DNA of 64,000 bases from Caulobacter sp. Root343 (lineage in GTDB: Bacteria > Pseudomonadota > Alphaproteobacteria > Caulobacterales > Caulobacteraceae), in the NCBI RefSeq assembly GCF_001425745.1, contig NZ_LMDF01000008.1, positions 124,001-188,000 of the forward strand, read 5' to 3'. How positions within the stretch are numbered: the first letter of the stretch is position 1; each line of letters begins with the position of its first letter. A model generated the notes under the pieces. The model saw only the letters and a list, made by a program, of their open reading frames with translations, ran no database searches and was not told the origin of the DNA. The translations under genes were made by a program, and so were the position numbers. Positions 60,719 to 64,000 of this stretch are shown here, in pieces.

Positions 60719-61420
60719 ATGAGCATCGAGGCCGGGTCGCCGGCGCCGCTCAAGGTGGTTCTGGTCGAGGACGACACCGCATTCCAGGAGGCGTTCCGCA
60801 CCGCCCTGGCCGGCGCGGCCGACCTGGCGATGGTGGGTCTCGCGGCCACGGTCGCCGAGGCGCGCGCCCTGCTGGCCGGGCCGCCCGTCGACGTGCTGGT
60901 CGTGGACCTGGGCCTGCCCGACGGTTCGGGCGTCGACGTGATCGGCGAGGCCCACGCGCGATGGCCCGGCTGCGCGATCATGGTCGCCACCACCTTCGCC
61001 GACGAGCGTCATGTCATCGCCTCGATCGAGGCCGGGGCCAGCGGCTACCTGCTCAAGGACAGCCCCCTGCCGACCATCGCCGAGGACATTCGCGTCCTGC
61101 ACGGCGGCGGCAGCCCGATCAGTCCCCGCATCGCCCGCCAGGTGCTGATGCGGTTCCGGCCCGACGAGCGGACGCCGGCCGAGGGGGATGTCGAAGGGGA
61201 CGCCGAGACGGCCGGCAAGAGCGCCATCCCCAGCCTTTCCGAGCGCGAGAAGGAGACGCTGCAGCTGATCACCCGCGGCTTCTCGTTCGAGGAGATCGCC
61301 GAGCTGATGGGCGTGTCGCGCAACACGGTCCTGACCTTCGTGCGGCGCATCTACGCCAAGCTTGAGGTGCGTTCGAAGACCGAGGCCGTGTTCGAAGCGC
61401 GCGCCTATGGCCTCCTCTAG
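60719..61420 (+). CDS. NarL/LuxR-type response regulator
   Basis: A 233-residue response regulator. Receiver domain with phospho-Asp in VVDLGLPDG and the Lys in LLKDS; C-terminal LuxR-type HTH with LSEREKETLQLITRGFSFEEIAELMGVS (residues about 180-207). ATG 60719 has GAGGAAAG upstream. Overlaps the kinase start by 14 bp, so they form a pair. The kinase and its LuxR partner likely respond to an extracytoplasmic signal. Confidence 0.93.
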   Translation: MSIEAGSPAPLKVVLVEDDTAFQEAFRTALAGAADLAMVGLAATVAEARALLAGPPVDVLVVDLGLPDGSGVDVIGEAHARWPGCAIMVATTFADERHVIASIEAGASGYLLKDSPLPTIAEDIRVLHGGGSPISPRIARQVLMRFRPDERTPAEGDVEGDAETAGKSAIPSLSEREKETLQLITRGFSFEEIAELMGVSRNTVLTFVRRIYAKLEVRSKTEAVFEARAYGLL

Positions 61421-63350
61421 AGGCGGGGCTCCCGGGCGCTCCGTCACAGCCCGTCCCTGGTTCCCGTGGGCGGCCTGGGCTGTCGCGGCGATCGTCGTCC
61501 TTGGCCTGGCATTCGCCGTCCAGTGGCGAGCGAGCGGCGAGCGGCTCACCGCCGCGCGGCTGACCTTCATCGACACCGTGGGCTACCAGTCGCCGCCGGC
61601 GGTCAGCCCGCGCGGCGTGGACGGGAGCGGAAGGGCCGTGACGCTTCCGTACGCGCCGCAACCGGAATGGGAGCCCAGCGTCGACGCCTCGCCCCAGCGC
61701 ATCGCCACCCGGGCCACCTGGTACGCCCTGGCGGTCCCGCCGTTGCCTGACGACGGCCGCCAGCTCTATGTCTATATCCCGCGCTGGAAGTCGGACGGCT
61801 CGCTGGCGATCTACGCAGATGGCCGACTGGTCCACCAGTCGCACGCCAATCTGCAATGGAACGGCTCCAACCAGCCGATCTGGTTCGCCCTGCCGCGCAC
61901 CGACGCCTCGCATCCGCCCCGGACGCTGGACATCCGGTTGCAGCACGTGCGCGGCATCGGCGGCGCGTTCTCGTCGGTCTGGATCGGCAACTACCGGCAG
62001 CTGGCCCCGCGCTACTACACGCGGGAGATCTTCCAGGTCGGGTTGCCGGCCTTTTCGGTGATCGCCTTCCTGGCGACCGGGGTCTTCGCCCTGTTCGTCT
62101 GGTTCAGCCGGCGGGACGAGCCGATCTACGCGCTGTTCTTCCTGATGTCGGCGGCCTGCTTCCTGCGGATGCTGCACACCTTCGTCGGCGTCCATCCGCT
62201 GATCGTCTCCGATGCTTGGTTCGGCTGGATCACGGTCAATTCGCTGTTCTGGATGGGCGTGACGCTGCATCTGTTCATGGTCCAGCTCCATCGCACGCGC
62301 CATCCGGCGCTGACACGAGTGCTCCTGGCCAACACCCTGGCGTGGACGATCGCCACCTTGCCGGGCCTGCTGGATCCCACCCTGATCGCGGCGCCGATCT
62401 ACATCAACGTCCTCGTCCTGGGGATGGTCGTGGCGCTGAACGGCCTACGCCATTCGCTCAAGGCGGGGTCGCGTTTCGCTCTGTGGCTGGCGATCTGGTC
62501 TCTCGTCACCGTGGTGATCGGCGTCTACGACCTGGCCCTGCAGCAGAACCTGGTGAACATCGAGAGCGTGTTCCTGACCAACTTCACCGGTGTCGGGCTC
62601 ACGCTGCTCTGCTGGTACATCATGTTCCGCCGTTATGTGGAGGCGCTGGAGACGGCGACGCGGGCCAAGGCCGACCTGGCCCGCCGCCTGGCCCAACGCG
62701 AGGCCGAGCTGACCGCCAGCCACGCCCGGCTGCGCGAGGTCGAAGGCCGCGAGCTGCTGAACCAGGAACGCCAACGCCTGATGCAGGACATGCACGACGG
62801 CCTGGGCTCGACCCTGGTCGGCGCCCTGCGGGCCTTCGAGAGCGACCGCGCCGCCGATCTGGACGCCGTCGGCATCCTGCGCGGCTGCATCGACGATCTG
62901 AAGCTGACGATCGACTCGATGGAGCCCGTCGAGACCGACCTGCTGCTGTTGTTGGCCACCCTGCGCTTCCGCCTGCAGCCCCGGCTGGAGGCCGCCGGCG
63001 TCAAGCTGGTCTGGGACGCCGGCGAGGCGCCGCCGCTGGCCTGGCTGGACCAGCGTCACGCCCTGCACATCCTGCGGATCCTGCAGGAGGCGATCGCCAA
63101 CATCCTCAAGCACGCCGGGGCCCGCGAGGTCACGGTCGCTGTGCGCCATGAGGGCGAGCGGGTGCTGGTGCGGGTGCGCGACGACGGCCGGGGCTTCGAT
63201 CCGACCTTGCCATCGCGCGGGCGGGGCCTGGCCAACCAGCGCCGCCGCGCCGAAGCGATCGGCGCGATCCTGGCCTGGGAGCCGTCCAGCCGCGGCAGCA
63301 GTCTGGCCCTGGCCCTGCCGGTCGAGAAGCCGCCGAGGCCCGTCTCCTAG
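61407..63350 (+). CDS. 7TMR-DISM sensor histidine kinase
   Basis: A 647-residue membrane histidine kinase. One N-terminal helix (21-41), an extracytoplasmic 7TMR-DISM-like domain (about 45-220), a seven-helix membrane region (220-415), a coiled linker, then a HisKA_3 dimerisation domain with phospho-His in QDMHDGLGSTLVGAL and a HATPase with LQEAIANILKHAG and DDGRGFD. Acts on the overlapping LuxR regulator. Confidence 0.92.
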   Translation: MASSRGGAPGRSVTARPWFPWAAWAVAAIVVLGLAFAVQWRASGERLTAARLTFIDTVGYQSPPAVSPRGVDGSGRAVTLPYAPQPEWEPSVDASPQRIATRATWYALAVPPLPDDGRQLYVYIPRWKSDGSLAIYADGRLVHQSHANLQWNGSNQPIWFALPRTDASHPPRTLDIRLQHVRGIGGAFSSVWIGNYRQLAPRYYTREIFQVGLPAFSVIAFLATGVFALFVWFSRRDEPIYALFFLMSAACFLRMLHTFVGVHPLIVSDAWFGWITVNSLFWMGVTLHLFMVQLHRTRHPALTRVLLANTLAWTIATLPGLLDPTLIAAPIYINVLVLGMVVALNGLRHSLKAGSRFALWLAIWSLVTVVIGVYDLALQQNLVNIESVFLTNFTGVGLTLLCWYIMFRRYVEALETATRAKADLARRLAQREAELTASHARLREVEGRELLNQERQRLMQDMHDGLGSTLVGALRAFESDRAADLDAVGILRGCIDDLKLTIDSMEPVETDLLLLLATLRFRLQPRLEAAGVKLVWDAGEAPPLAWLDQRHALHILRILQEAIANILKHAGAREVTVAVRHEGERVLVRVRDDGRGFDPTLPSRGRGLANQRRRAEAIGAILAWEPSSRGSSLALALPVEKPPRPVS

Positions 63351-63429
63351 CGTCCGGCGTCCCTTAAGCGTCCGGGACGCTCCCGTTCTGATTGACCCGG
63401 CCGCCGCCGCGCCCTACTCACGCCGGGTC

Positions 63430-63834
63430 ATGCGCACCCGCCTTGGACAGTTCCGAGCCCTGCTCGCCGCGATCGCGGCGATGCTGGCCGTGTGCGTCCA
63501 GGTGCTGGCCCCCAGCGCGGCCATGGCCCACGACCTGCGCGAAAGCGGCTCGGCGATCGTCATCTGCTCGGCCGACGGCGCCAAGGCCGTGCTGGTCGGC
63601 GAGGATGGCGCGATCCGCACGGCGCCAGCCAAGGGCTTCATGGGGCTGAAATGCTCCAACTGCGTCGGCGCGACCCTGGCCGTCACCCTGGACGCACCGG
63701 CGCCGGCCGTCGCGCCGGTCCAGTATGCCGAATTCATCGAGACGCCTGTCGAACGCGTGCTCGGCGTGCGTGGCCACGCCCGCGCCCCGCCGCGTCCGCC
63801 CAGCCAGGGCCCGCCCCTCTTCCTGAACGCCTGA
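63430..63834 (+). CDS. DUF2946-like exported protein
   Basis: A 134-residue exported protein with a signal-like N-terminus (MLAVCVQVLAPSAAMA-HDL). The mature portion has CSADGAK, KCSNCVGA (a CxxC motif) and a Pro-rich C-terminus (ARAPPRPPSQGPPLF), the usual layout of DUF2946 proteins, often near copper or TonB-receptor genes. ATG 63430 was used. Its function is unknown; metal binding by the cysteines is possible. Confidence 0.68.
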   Translation: MRTRLGQFRALLAAIAAMLAVCVQVLAPSAAMAHDLRESGSAIVICSADGAKAVLVGEDGAIRTAPAKGFMGLKCSNCVGATLAVTLDAPAPAVAPVQYAEFIETPVERVLGVRGHARAPPRPPSQGPPLFLNA

Positions 63835-63900
63835 CCTTTTGCCGCCGCGCCGCGTTGATGACGCCGCGTGCCCCGTCACGTTCCAGGATCGTCCGCTTCC

Positions 63901-64000
63901 ATGTCGCTTATCCTTCGCCGCGCCCTGCTGGGCGCCGCCGCGTTCGCCGCCGTTGCTCCCGCCGCGCACGCCAGCGCCACCCCCGCCCTCGTCAACGACG
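63901..64000 (+). CDS. Exported protein, 5' end only
   Basis: Only the first 33 codons are inside the window: MSLILRRALLGAAAFAAVAPAAHA then SATPALVND. This is a signal peptide with predicted cleavage after AHA. The gene is downstream of the DUF2946-like gene and may be part of the same transcript. The product is unidentified. Confidence 0.6.
   Translation, partial: MSLILRRALLGAAAFAAVAPAAHASATPALVND

Overview
This window is a 64 kb stretch of high-GC, tightly packed bacterial chromosome. Gene content, protein flavour (TonB-dependent uptake, an OmpA-like protein with a long proline linker, DUF6491- and DUF2946-type envelope proteins) and the order ffs-dnaX-ybaB-recR point to an alphaproteobacterium close to Caulobacter. 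That assignment is inference from content; no rRNA or other marker is present. I see no insertion sequence, prophage, integrase or CRISPR array.

Layout. 1-6.5 kb: biosynthesis and translation housekeeping (argB 3' end, a HAD nucleotidase, dapD, a lipoprotein, fmt, truA; dapE and glsA on the other strand). 6.5-11 kb: a cyclooxygenase-like heme peroxidase, a cupin, a secreted protein, and a LysR regulator divergent from an azoreductase. 11-20 kb: a minus-strand information-processing block (def, rmuC, recR, ybaB, dnaX, the 4.5S SRP RNA), then nudC and amn. 19.7-24 kb: a dicarboxylate/amino-acid symporter and small envelope proteins. 24-28 kb: nrdB with an NrdR box, two genes for a GST-like protein and Asd. 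27.5-34.6 kb: a LysR/MFS/aldo-keto reductase locus, a TauE/SafE permease, a HlyIII-like membrane protein, a patatin lipase and a ferritin-like diiron protein. 36.2-38.6 kb: nrdA behind tandem NrdR boxes and a motif-dense leader of about 500 bp. 38.6-48 kb: the OmpA-like porin, a TetR-HlyD-ABC-ABC efflux operon, a MerR/methyltransferase pair, a broken RidA gene and a Kef-type antiporter.

The most coherent accessory system is at 49.7-59.3 kb, all on the minus strand: a LacI regulator, a TonB-dependent receptor, two periplasmic GH3 glycosidases, a secreted type-B carboxylesterase and a tiny helix-turn-helix protein coupled to the esterase. Long perfect palindromes lie before the receptor gene. 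I read this as an inducible system that imports and deacylates/hydrolyses an acylated beta-glycoside. The end of the window carries a LuxR-type response regulator overlapping a 7TMR-DISM histidine kinase, followed by a DUF2946-like protein and the start of another exported protein.

Three families of long palindromic intergenic repeats occur, five of the six copies being where only gene 3' ends meet or between co-directional genes. Many start codons are GTG or TTG, chosen here by ribosome-binding-site position.
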